NCBI GenBank assembly: GCA_965153455.1
Contig: OZ234493.1
Coordinates: 2,046,001 to 2,110,000 of the forward strand
Length of the DNA stretch: 64,000 nucleotides
DNA from: Sphagnum compactum
Taxonomy: Eukaryota; Bryophyta; Sphagnopsida; Sphagnales
Reading direction: 5' to 3'
A model generated the notes under the pieces. It saw only the letters and a program-made list of their open reading frames with translations. It was not told where the DNA came from and did no database searches. Positions 12,229 to 22,540 of the stretch are shown piece by piece (within the stretch, counting starts at the first letter, position 1; each line of letters begins with the position of its first letter). The position numbers and the translations under genes were made by a program.

Positions 12229-12815
12229 TTATCCTACATACTACTTACCTAACCACCTACCTACCTACCTACCTACCTACAGGACCTATCATTTACAGGT
12301 TAAGTTACAATGATGAAACAGGACATCGACTCAGTTGGTAACCAAGTTAATTATTATCCTACCTACCAACAGGACATAAAAACTCATTGAACCTACCAAC
12401 AGGACATACGAACTCATTGTCCTGCATATAGAAGGACCTTCATGCTTATTATTCTACCTACCAACAGGACATATGAACTCATTGTCCTACCTACCAAAAG
12501 GACCTACCAACAGGACCTACATACTTATTATCCTACCTACCAACAGGACATACATGCTTCTTATCCTACATGACAACAGGACATATGAACTCATTGTCCT
12601 ACCCACCAACAGGACCTACCAACAGGACCTACATGCTTATAATCCTACCTATCACAGGAAATACCAACTCATTGTCCTACCTACCAAAAAGAACCTACCA
12701 ACAGGACATACCTGCTTATTATCCTACCTACTAACAGGACATACGAACTCATTGTCCTACCTACCAAATGGACCCTACCTGCTTATTTTTCTACCTACCA
12801 ACTGGACCTACCTTG
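12229..12815. repeat. CTAC microsatellite and GGACCTACC minisatellite
   Basis: A pure CTAC run at about 12255-12280 grades into a minisatellite (about 12355-12815). Its alternating blocks are CCTACCTACCAACAGGACAT, ACGAACTCATTGT and CTACATGCTTATTAT, with an approximate composite period of 60-65 bp. It creates a spurious 141-codon frame rich in LPTNRTY. It lies directly upstream of the UXS leader. Confidence 0.85.
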
Positions 12816-12829
12816 TGCAGAGAACAGGT

Positions 12830-13397
12830 TACCAGGGTGAAACCCGACAACAACTCAGTTTGGGGGAACGAAGGATTGCACATCAAAAGCGCAGATAGTT
12901 AAGAAGAAAAAGAAGAGAGGAAGAAGAAGAAGAGAAGGCAAAGCGCCTGGATCGTTGCGCGGAATCTCTTCTGGTGCGATTTCCCGATGTTTCTTGCATT
13001 GGTTGTTCAGGATTATTGTTTAGTCTGGTCGCTGTAGTTTGTGGTTGTGTGTTTCTGTGTATTTTTTCTGTGAATTTGTTGGATTTTCTGGAGTTTAGAT
13101 TTGAAGGTTTTGGTGGTTTGCAGGGACTAGGAGTATGCATTATCTCCTTTTGTGCATCCGCGTCTGACTGACTGACTGACTGGTGTTGTGGAAGCAGGTA
13201 CGGCGCCTTGTTGTGTGTATGTTATTGTTGTTGCTGCTAGAGTTTGGAGTTTAGATCTGGGAGTGAACCGGGCGGAGAAAGGAGTTTGCTGCTCCCGTAT
13301 CGGACGCAGGCGGTGACTGTTTTGATTCGTGATGCGTGCGTCTGATTGATTGACCTAACGCTCTCTGTTTCCGTGAAGAGAAAGCGGAGAAACAGCA
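12830..13397 (+). promoter_or_regulatory. UXS promoter and 5' leader
   Basis: Purine-rich AAGAAGAAAAAGAAGAG sequence at about 12900 is followed by a T/G-rich segment with GT-AG candidates (for example an AG at 13197 before GTACGG). This is typical of a plant 5' leader with an intron. The transcription start cannot be fixed from sequence alone. Confidence 0.4.
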
Positions 13398-16237
13398 ATG
13401 TCGAGCTTGAGCTTGAGTCATAGGCGGCATGAGTTTCCTAGGGACACCTTGCCGCAGACGCCAAAGGCTCGGAAGCAGTGGGAGTGGACGAGACCAGTGC
13501 AATATCTGCTTAAGGAGCAACGGCTCCTGTTCGTTCTCGTAGGTATGGCATTTGCATCTGCCTTGTTCTTCCTTCAGCAGCCTCAGCACCGCTTTGGCTC
13601 CACAGTAGTAGACACGAGCGAGCATCGCGCTGCTGCCCTGTCAGAAAGGCGCGATATCAACTATTACAAAGACGCGGCTTCAAGTGAGCTTTTTGGCAAT
13701 TCCCTGGGGGTTTACGATAGCTCGGAGTTGTTCGGGAAGCAGCAGCACATGGGAATCATCAGTACTGCGGGGGCCAAAGTTCCTCTTGGTTTGAAAAGGA
13801 CAGCATTGAGAGTGGTAGTGACAGGAGGGGCAGGCTTCGTGGGAAGCCATCTTGTAGACAAACTGATTGCAAGAGGTGACAGCGTCATTGTTGTCGACAA
13901 CTTCTTCACTGGGAGGAAAGAGAATGTGATGCATCACTTTGGCAACCCGCGGTTTGAGCTCATTCGCCATGATGTGGTTGAACCGCTGCTTTTGGAGGTT
14001 GATCAGATCTATCATCTCGCATGCCCAGCCTCACCGGTCCATTACAAGTTCAATCCTGTGAAGACCATCATATCCTCTTCAATACATGTTTGCTCTTCGC
14101 TTTTTGACTTCCATTCCGAAGAGGGAAGCAAGAAAGAAAGATTCTCTTCTTCTTGGGTAGATGCTAGTCTTCACTTGATCCAGTTAGGGCTATTTCTGTG
14201 GCATGCAGATTGAGTTGTCATGATGAAAAATCCTTGACCTTTGAACACAAGACTAATGTGGTAGGGACACTCAACATGCTGGGGCTGGCGAAGCGAGTTG
14301 GTGCGAGGTTCTTACTGACAAGTACCAGTGAGGTTTATGGAGATCCCCTGCAGCACCCTCAGAAGGAAGAATACTGGGGCAATGTCAATCCCATTGGTAA
14401 GCCCAGTGACCTGTTTCACTCCATATTGTTGTCAAGAGCATGCATGGGATTCTTTCAATTCTTCCAAAACTGTGGTTGGAAGCTACACAAACAAGCAGGA
14501 GGGATTTGATTATGGCCTTTTTACATTACACAAATCTCATTAGCACTTGACATCAATCAACAACATGGGATCAAGGTGTGTGGTAGTCATTGCCAAGGGC
14601 ACAGAACAGAAGAGAGTCTGTACCAATTGGAGAAACAGTCTGGTATGCTTTTCCCATGAGGGGTCTCAAACCTTTCCAATGTCTACAGGTGTTAGGAGTT
14701 GTTACGATGAAGGGAAGCGCACAGCTGAGACATTGGCAATGGATTACCACAGAGGAGATTCAGTGAATGTATGTTTTCATCTTATTTCTTAAATTGTATT
14801 GGTTTGGTAGTAGTATCACTGCCTCCCAAATTGTTAGAGATCTGATAAGTTTGACTTGTCATCTGCATGGTGCAGAACCTCATTCCTGTATCTTCAACCT
14901 GTAACTTATGTGGGTTGAGATCCCTCCCCTTGTTGTTCACTTGACAACTTCAGCTCTCCAATGAGAATGTCTGAGAAGTCACCATTGTGGAGCTCAATTG
15001 TGTCCTAATGGGCCACATGTTTTAAGCTATGGAATAGGTGAAGTTACTTCTGAAGCTGTATCTGCAGGTCCGCATTGCCCGGATTTTCAACACTTATGGC
15101 CCTAGAATGTGCATTGATGATGGTCGCGTTGTGAGCAACTTTGTGGCCCAGGTGTGTGCATTGTACAAGCCCCCAAATCTGCTTGCCTGAACTCTGTAAT
15201 GTCAAGAATTACTCAGAACAGCCTTGAATCTGTGAATCTTAGTGAGAGCTTCTGATTCTGTATGCAGGCACTTCGCAAGGAACCACTGACAGTATATGGT
15301 GACGGAAAGCAAACTCGGAGCTTCCAATATGTTGCAGATTTGGTATGTTTGTGTTGTTAGTAGTAAGAAAAGCAGAGAGAGCACTTGAAGGAAGAATCTT
15401 GAAGTTTGTCCTTGATTCCCCTCTTATTTAATTGTTATGAGATATGTTGGCCATCATGGAAAATGTATCAACTTTGAATACTTGGATCTTATGTTTTCCA
15501 GAAAACCTCATGGTAGCCTCTTCAAATCAATGATGATTCCTAATTAGCAAACCTAATGCTATGTATAACATGTCACATAAGGTGGCACCCTATTCACAAA
15601 AGGAGCCAGGAAAGTTTTGATTTTGACAGGATGTTGGGGAGAACATCTAATTTTGAAGGTCAGGTATGAGAGGTGTGCTAGGATTGACAATGTGACAGCA
15701 TTGGTGTGCAGGTGGATGGCTTGATGCGATTGATGGAGGGTGAGCATGTAGGGCCTTTCAATTTGGGAAATCCTGGGGAGTTCACAATGTTGGAACTTGC
15801 AGAGGTCAGAGGATGCTTCCTCTAGCTTGATTTGAAAGCAAAGTAACTGTAACCTGCCTCATGTTTTTGCTGTTCAGAAGTCTTGCTTAGGGACATTGCT
15901 TTGAGGAGACGATCACTCATTCTGTGGCATAGTCAGTTTTGCAGTGCTTGATCTACTGTGTGTAAGGATGCTCTGTGTGAATTACACACTGATTTTTCTT
16001 TTTTGTTCCTGTCTTCATCAGGTAGTAAAGGAAGTGATAGATCCTGCTGCAAAGATTGAGTTCCATGAGAACACAGCAGATGACCCTCATAAGAGGAAGC
16101 CTGACATTACCAAAGCCAAGGACCTGCTGGGATGGGAGCCTAAAGTTTCTTTGAGAGAGGGGCTCCCACACATGGTGTCTGACTTCCGAAACCGTATTTT
16201 TGGTGATCAAAAGGAGGAATCATCACCTTTAGAGTAA
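13398..16237 (+). CDS. UXS: UDP-glucuronic acid decarboxylase (UDP-xylose synthase), Golgi membrane type
   Basis: Converts UDP-glucuronate to UDP-xylose with NAD+, supplying xylose for cell-wall polysaccharides. Exons: 13398-14069, 14249-14396, 14689-14768, 15068-15151, 15268-15342, 15712-15804, 16022-16237; 1368 nt, 455 residues. A single membrane segment at about 43-59 ([17 protein letters not shown]) after a basic N-terminus predicts a type II Golgi protein. The Rossmann nucleotide-binding motif TGGAGFVG is at 142-149. The SDR catalytic residues lie in TSTSEVYG and in YDEGK (Tyr279, Lys283). C-terminal hallmarks are [10 protein letters not shown] and [16 protein letters not shown]. Length fits plant UXS1/2/4-type enzymes. 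Intron 1 is not GT-AG: the conserved join NPVKTI-KTNVVG is only preserved with AT-AC ends. Retaining it would give a truncated protein. Confidence 0.96.
14070..14248 (+). other. AT-AC (U12-type) spliceosomal intron in UXS
   Basis: This 179-nt intron starts ATATCCTC, matching the U12 donor consensus ATATCCTT at seven of eight bases. It ends in AC at 14248. TCCTTGAC at 14231-14238 resembles the U12 branch-point consensus TTCCTTRAY, with the branch A 10 nt before the acceptor. Any GT-AG alternative nearby deletes conserved residues of the VKTIKTNV motif. Splicing would need the minor (U11/U12) spliceosome. Confidence 0.85.
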
Positions 16238-17848
16238 CAATCCTCTCCTCTGTATTCCTGGTCAGAGGACACAATCTGTTTTTCAACTCTGCACCCTTCA
16301 CTCACATGGGTGGGAACCATTTATTTCTCTCCTATAATGAGCAGAGCTGCACTGGGTGTAGCAGTTGTTCAGGCACTTTAGTGATATATACAAGCAAGGA
16401 TGGTAGTCTTGCAACATATCTTAAGGGTACAGGGGTGTGTGAAAACTAAGAATAGCCAAAATTCTTCTTCCCATTTACGGGATCTGTTTCTTGCTACTTT
16501 GCAGTGGCTTGCTGAGTAGTGCCATTGAAAATGTGGACCATTCTCATCTCTCTTTCATGTATCTGGTGACGACATGTAGCAGTTACTCTAGTTTATTGAG
16601 AGTGCTTGTCTTCTGTCCTCAATAGCTTCAACCCAAGTAGCAGGTGTCACGTATTCCAGGATGTTATGCAAGTTAGATACAATTATGGCTGGTTTTCTTA
16701 TTTTTGATCGCTACAAGGTGTTCAGCTGCTATACTTTGGAAGGCTGTGGCTGTTGATTTTTATTTGCATCCCCAATGTGTGTTATATGTTATTAAATTGA
16801 CATTATGGATCAGCTACTTAGGCTGTAAAATACCATTTCAATGAAAGCTGCATTATCATTCAACAAAAGCCATTCTGTTTGTATCAGTGATACTGATGGT
16901 CTATATGTTTTATCAGGTGAAAATGTATAGTGATTTGGAGTAATGCATGGTGTACAGTAGACAAACTATAAGGAACTCAAGTTCTCTATAGACAAAAATA
17001 TCTGTTGTTTTTCTTGATTGATGACAATTTAAAAGTAAAACCTCACCACGCAAAGATGTGCAGGGGATTTATTATAAGTCCACATTTAGACCACAAATTA
17101 CTATATATGTATACTAAAATGGCAAGTATCGTCAATCCATTTAGGTTCTCTGATTTAGTTGTTCTTTCTTGATTGATGACAATTAAAAATTAAAACTTAA
17201 CACACAAGAACCCAAAGGGGATTTATAGGTCTGCATTTACTCCACAAATTACCAATGTAGGTATATGAATATTACATTGGCTAGAAATTTCATTTTTGAT
17301 TCACATACAACAATCTGTATTGAAGGATCCATGAGTATATTTATATTATACATTAGTATACTAGGGCCATTATCTCATTTTGATTGCACTAATTTTAAGG
17401 TTTCATTAATCAATAAAATAATCAATTTTAATGGAATTTAAAAAATGGTTCATCTAGTTGTGTTTGTCATCTTCCATGTGAATGTGATTGTTTTGTCAAA
17501 TTTTCAATTTTACCACACATTTATCACATTTTTGTTGGAAAAACTCATTTTTTGAATTGAAAAATTTCAAATTAATCACATGGTATCCAAACATGGTTCG
17601 CATGGTTCAAATTTATTTTATTTTATTTGGAATATATTTGTGTCTTTGAATACACTAATATATTCGTTTCCACAAATATATTCCAATCTTTCACTTTATA
17701 AAATGAAATAAAATAGTTTTTTAATATATTGCCTATATTATATTTTAACATAATATACAAAAATATTGTGAAATTCTTTCAAAATTTGATGTGGGATACA
17801 TTCAAACATGTGCACCTTTGGAAATTAGTACAATGTGACACCCCAAAA

Positions 17849-17875
17849 AGGATCATCATAGTGTGCTTTCACCCC
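17849..17875 (-). repeat. Dispersed repeat, inverted relative to 35279-35302
   Basis: The reverse complement, GGTGAAAGCACACTATGATG and onward, matches 35279-35302 at 21 of 23 positions. The two copies lie about 17.4 kb apart in opposite orientation. Confidence 0.55.
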
Positions 17876-17999
17876 ATACCCATCCACCCACCATGGCCTC
17901 CTACCTACCTTGGTCTTGTCCACAACTCACTTAGATACTATACATTTATAGACATGTACAAGATATATATACAAATATATTCCACATAATATATGTTAG

Positions 18000-18067
18000 T
18001 AAGGGGGATTGAACCTTGGTTTCTTTGGTTGCACACCAATGTTTTGGCCATTAAACCACCACACCAC
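18000..18067 (-). mobile_element. tRNA-derived SINE-like head
   Basis: On the minus strand TGGTTTAATGG (18058-18048) fits the RNA polymerase III A box, and GGTTCAATCCC (18015-18005) fits the B box, with about 32 bases between them as in tRNA genes. The flanks that should form the acceptor stem do not pair, so this is not a working tRNA gene. A tRNA-derived SINE or tRNA pseudogene fits best. The body and tail would lie toward lower coordinates and are not defined. Confidence 0.5.
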
Positions 18068-18189
18068 TTTGTAAAACAATATGATTTCAAATGGATTTAA
18101 ACATGTTTATTTGAACTTCAATAAATTTTTTTGTCAATGTGTATAAGAACATTTCACTTCAATTTTTTTCATAAGTATGTAAATAAGTA

Positions 18190-18415
18190 CCTAACTAGGT
18201 AGATAGGTAGGTACACATGCCTGTCTACCTATGTTTTTAGATGTACATACCTACATATGTAAAATATAAGTAGGTATGTAGGTAGATAATAGGTTGGTAG
18301 ATATATAGTAGGTAGATAGGACGTAGGTAGGTAGATGGTAAATATAAGGTAAGTAAGTAGGAAGATAGGTAGGACATAAGTAGATATAAAATAGTTAAGT
18401 AGGTAGGTAGGTAGC
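18190..18415. repeat. Degenerate GTAG/GTAGGTA tetranucleotide array
   Basis: About 220 bp of interrupted GTAG and GATA tetranucleotides. It is the reverse-strand counterpart of the CTAC repeats at 12.2 kb and 34.4 kb. It creates a spurious minus-strand frame rich in YLPT. Confidence 0.8.
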
Positions 18416-18626
18416 CTAATAGCCATAACAGTTAAACTAGGTAACTAAATTCATATGATCAATTTGATTAAACCATGGGCATCTTGATGGACCATTTTAA
18501 AAATTTAACCCTTTTGACTAAAATCATTACTTAACATTTGGTCAAAATGGTCACGTTAATAAAAAAAACCAACCAAAAGAATCACATGTCTTTCATTCCC
18601 CATGCCTTTAATCAAAGTGGACGAAA

Positions 18627-19180
18627 TTAAAAGGCCTTGTCCTCTTCTTCCCTTGTTTGCCGCACATGATCTTTATCATTACCCATTGTTGCCTTTTTTG
18701 CAGGTTGTGATTTTCTTTGAGCAAACAACCCGACATGAATAGAATCAAAATGAATATTCATGGGACTAATCCCATTAATCTTATTATACTTAATCAAACC
18801 CTTCTTCAAAACAAAAATTTGGGACAAAAAATTACCTGCCACTTTCTCTAATATGCATACAATACATCACAACATTTGCAAATTTGAGATCCACATGTAA
18901 ATCATCATTCACAACAAAAAGACCAACAAACGGAATTTCAATGGTGAGGGTTCCAAAATACAGCTTGAATTCCTTTAACTACAAGCTCCAATACCTCATT
19001 CTCTAATGAAATTGTAGTTTTTACGTGCACATTCTCCATATCTAAAAATGAAATGTTGGGGATCACATCTTCACATAAATATGGTTCATCAACCCCACCA
19101 ACACTTTCGACAATGGCATAAAGGAAAACAAGGAACATCAACTTGTTTTGTGTTCTTTTCTTCTCTACAAAGTATTTCAT
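18627..19180 (-). pseudogene. Possible decayed coding remnant, unidentified
   Basis: Two consecutive minus-strand frames, of 80 and 71 codons, are separated by a stretch that also reads as protein (for example FVGLFVVNDDLHVDLKFANV). The composition looks more protein-like than the surrounding AT-rich DNA, but stops interrupt it and I recognise no family. It may be a transposon relic, or chance. Confidence 0.2.
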
Positions 19181-21599
19181 TTACACTTTTGCATATTCAA
19201 ATGACTTGTCTATATAATTAAAAGTTGGTATTTTGCACTGTCTTCCCCTTTTTGTTAGCTTTTACCCATTTACCCATTTGTGACTTTTTCCATCTTTTCC
19301 CTTGCTCAATGCAAAGTAACCATTAATTATTAATTTCTCACATACAATTAAAATAATAATCAGCAATTCCCCCCAAATATTATTTAAAAATAATTATCAA
19401 TTATCATATTTGCTTTTTCCTATCATCACCTTTCTATTGTCACAATGTCAAAATTGAATAATTTTGTTCACTTGGATCACACCAACCCATAATCCAATTC
19501 AATTTAGGGTCACTATCACATTGAATAAAAGATTAATTCTCTTTAAATCTTCTCTTCATATTCGTGTGATTTTATGAGTTTCTTGATATAATCAATACAC
19601 AACGTTTTTTTTAATAATGTTTTCAATAAGGGACGATTCAATTTCTATGTAACAAAACTAATGGAAGTGAAAATGACTTCATGGAAAATTTATATGGACC
19701 TCATGAAATTGGGGACCATTATTGTGTTGATACACCTATTTCAACCTAGGTATAGAATATATGTATGAAGAAAAAGATATATGTCAAGTATGAACTCACT
19801 TGTCTATTCAACAATATTCATTCTAAGTTAATTTAGGGCTTTAATTACCTAAATGGGTTTGGTTTTTAACAATTGTGATATGGCTAACAAGATCATTTTT
19901 CAAGCTTGTAGGTGTCAATGTCCAAAGCTAGATAGGAGTATGGCAAAAGATTAAGTATTCAAACTTTATTTGTTGTTCATTATTTGCAATTTTTTTATTA
20001 TGAATTGCATCGGTTGTGCATTGTGTGCATGACATATTATTTTTTGTTTTATGCATTTCAATTGTACGAATCAACTTCCAATATCATCTCATGCTCATAC
20101 ACACCCCCACATGAATGCAAAAAAAAAGAAATATCAATACCATAAACAAGTAAACAAATGGTAACAAAGTAGGTGGCATATCAAAATCCAATTCAAAAAA
20201 TGAGATAATTTTAAACATGAACACAAAAAATAGATTCAAATTTTTTTAAAGTTTCATTATAAAATCATTGGAATCCTCCATTTGAATTTATGACAAATTA
20301 AAATTGAGGAATTTTAATATAATATTAAACAAGCAAAAAGTACACTTGAAATTGATTGGTCAATATGGTGTTCAAACAAATGTGAGACAAATGTGACAAA
20401 TAGAGGTTTATACTTGCTTGGATATTAAGTTGATTTTCTTTTTGATCATTAGTGAATATCATATTAGGTGATAATTAAATTGATAATTGACAAATCGAGT
20501 TTTAGGTGAAAATTAAGGTCATTTTTATTTTCTCAAAATGTTAATATTGCAATTATGAGCAAAGCCGCTACACAAGTCTAGTTTTTAATGTAGGAGGCTC
20601 TAGGTAGCTAGGGTTTATGTCTATAGTTAGTTGTAGGTATGGTCTAAAGTTTAAAGTTTATACGTTTTCAAAGTTTGAATTTTTAATGTTAACATGGCAA
20701 ATAGGCTAAGATATCCAAAAAGCCTTGCAACAACTGTCTTGCGGGCCACAACATCCACATGAATAAAAAGGCTCCATAGAAAAATAGAAAGGCAATATGA
20801 AAAATTTGAAATTTACGACAAAGGGTTTCTCATTTTGTTAAATATTAATCTTGTAATAATCAAGCTGTGAGAACCACCTTAAATAACTAAATGTTTTAAA
20901 ATTGATGAGAATTGAAACCTTTGAGAACCAACTTTGTGAAAAAAAAAAAAAATTCTAAAACCCAACTAGTTTTTTAAAGCTTGAATTTTAGTTTGTTTAA
21001 TGAACTAGACTAGTTCTTAAAAGCTTTTTAAAAAAAATCAAAATCCATAGTTTAAATTTTTTTAAAAAAAAAGTGAGCATCACCCAACGTTGGTTCAAAC
21101 CTACTTTTACATTACAACATTTAATGAAATAAATATATACTAAATAAAAATATAAAAATCATCATATATTCAAAGTGTGTCATCAAATAATTTTTTTATT
21201 TGTTAGAGTGTACTTGACACATAATTCAAACAAAAGTTCACATTACAAAAATTTCACAAATCTTTATATTTTAAAAAAAGATTGAAAACAATGCAAATTA
21301 TAAGAATTAGTGGAATCGTAATGAAGAATCACCTTATTTCTAACATTAAAATGAAAAAACTCAAATAGTGTTACCACAAAAGCATGAACATGAGTCTAAA
21401 TGGATAGATAGACTCGCCTTCATTACATCATGCTATGTTCAACTTGATCTATGTGCTAACATAAGCACTACATTCACAAAGAATGTATACATTAAAATTC
21501 ATGTATGCACAATATATGGGAACACTTTAAAAAAAAAAAAAACACATCTCAACTAGTAAAAAGTAAAAATGAAATCAATGAGGCTACAAACCCACAATG

Positions 21600-21979
21600 A
21601 GCCTGGGTTTTGGTTTCCAGTGAGCCGGGGTTGTTGTTTTTTGTGTCCCGCAGACCCACAACCCACCCACAAACCCCGGCCAGCTACCACTTGCTACCCG
21701 GACTCACTTTCCCGGCCAGCTACAGCTACCCGGCCAGCTACCACGTGCTACCCTCGGGTCCGGGTCCGGTTTTCACTTTCCCGGCCAGCTACCCCGTCTG
21801 GGCTCGAATCTCCCGAGTCCTTTCTCTTCTCATAGGCTGTGCTAGGCCGCATGTTCTGAAGAGTAGGAAGAGTATAAGAACTGGGACATGATTTTGTGTG
21901 GAGATCAGTATGGTTTTGATCGAAACAAATACTTTACTGCCTCACAGTTTTGCGAGAGTCCTTTGAATTAGTATCAGAG
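21600..21979 (+). promoter_or_regulatory. GC-rich promoter with repeated CCCGGCCAGCTAC motif
   Basis: Between about 21675 and 21795 the motif CCGGCCAGCTAC occurs four times (CCCGGCCAGCTAC in three of them, CCCCGGCCAGCTACC in one), spaced 20-50 bp apart. A G-box core CACGTG lies within one interval. The segment is strikingly GC-rich amid AT-rich DNA and ends about 190 bp before the ATG of the small gene at 21980. A cis-regulatory cluster is likely. Confidence 0.5.
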
Positions 21980-22540
21980 ATGGGTGCAGGAATCAGTTTC
22001 ATGAGTGCAGACGTTGCAACACCTTCAACGAGCGAATGGCAGGCACTAGCGTCAAGCTTCGCTTCGGATTCTGCGACGCTGATGTCAAGGCTGCTCCTTC
22101 TCTTCATTTTCATCACCATCCCTGCCTGTGGCCTGCATCTCCACATGCGGAAGCGGTTTTCAGAAAACGAGGATGGTATGTTACTAAATTCAAAACCAGT
22201 CCCATGAGAGCAAAGCAAGCTAGCGTTTGTAACTGGGCTAATCTTGAGTCCGACTTAATATTTTGCCAGCTATTCATCGTCGACGACACTTGCGTACGCA
22301 TCCTAGTTTTGTGTATTGATACCAGATGTAACTGACTGTGTTTAAATAACCTTTACCTGTTGATGGGTCGGAACTGCAGGCCGCACAGGAGAAGAGCCAC
22401 CGGAAGATATCGAGATGAACGATTTGCATTCAGCTGAAGGACCTTCTTCTTTCACTGGTGCTGTTGCGGAGTCTATTTTATCCGCAGCAAACACCGTGTC
22501 ACTGGATGCGGTTTCCATTGCCATGGATGCTTCCAGCTAA
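21980..22540 (+). CDS. Small predicted single-pass membrane protein, unrecognised
   Basis: Two exons, 21980-22175 and 22380-22540, joined by a clean GT-AG intron (GTATGT ... CTGCAG), give 118 residues in one frame. The protein starts MGAGISFMS: Gly2 and Ser6 fit an N-myristoylation signal. A single hydrophobic segment at about 37-53 (LLLLFIFITIPACGLHL) is followed by basic HMRKRFS, which predicts a cytosolic C-terminus. The tail is acidic and serine/alanine-rich (EEPPEDIEMNDLH). I know no family for it. The GC-rich motif cluster upstream and the codon-like composition support a real gene, but no homologue has been checked. Confidence 0.5.

Larger units (their letters stand above)
16238..21600. 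other. Long AT-rich spacer downstream of UXS
   Basis: No supported gene. The first few hundred bases are presumably UXS 3' UTR. After that the DNA is AT-rich with poly-A/T. It contains half of an inverted dispersed repeat (17851-17875), a tRNA-like element (18000-18067), a GTAG array (18190-18415) and decayed-looking coding frames at 18.6-19.2 kb on the minus strand. Confidence 0.6.

Noticed and set aside
12473-12898. 141-codon frame rich in LPTNRTY
   Set aside because: Produced by the CTACC/GGACCTACC minisatellite; no domain or splice context.
14070-14213. Read-through extension of UXS exon 1 adding about 48 residues
   Set aside because: It is the retained AT-AC intron; conserved protein resumes at 14249.
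18000-18067. Functional tRNA gene on the minus strand
   Set aside because: A and B boxes are present but the acceptor stem does not pair, so it is kept only as a tRNA-derived element.
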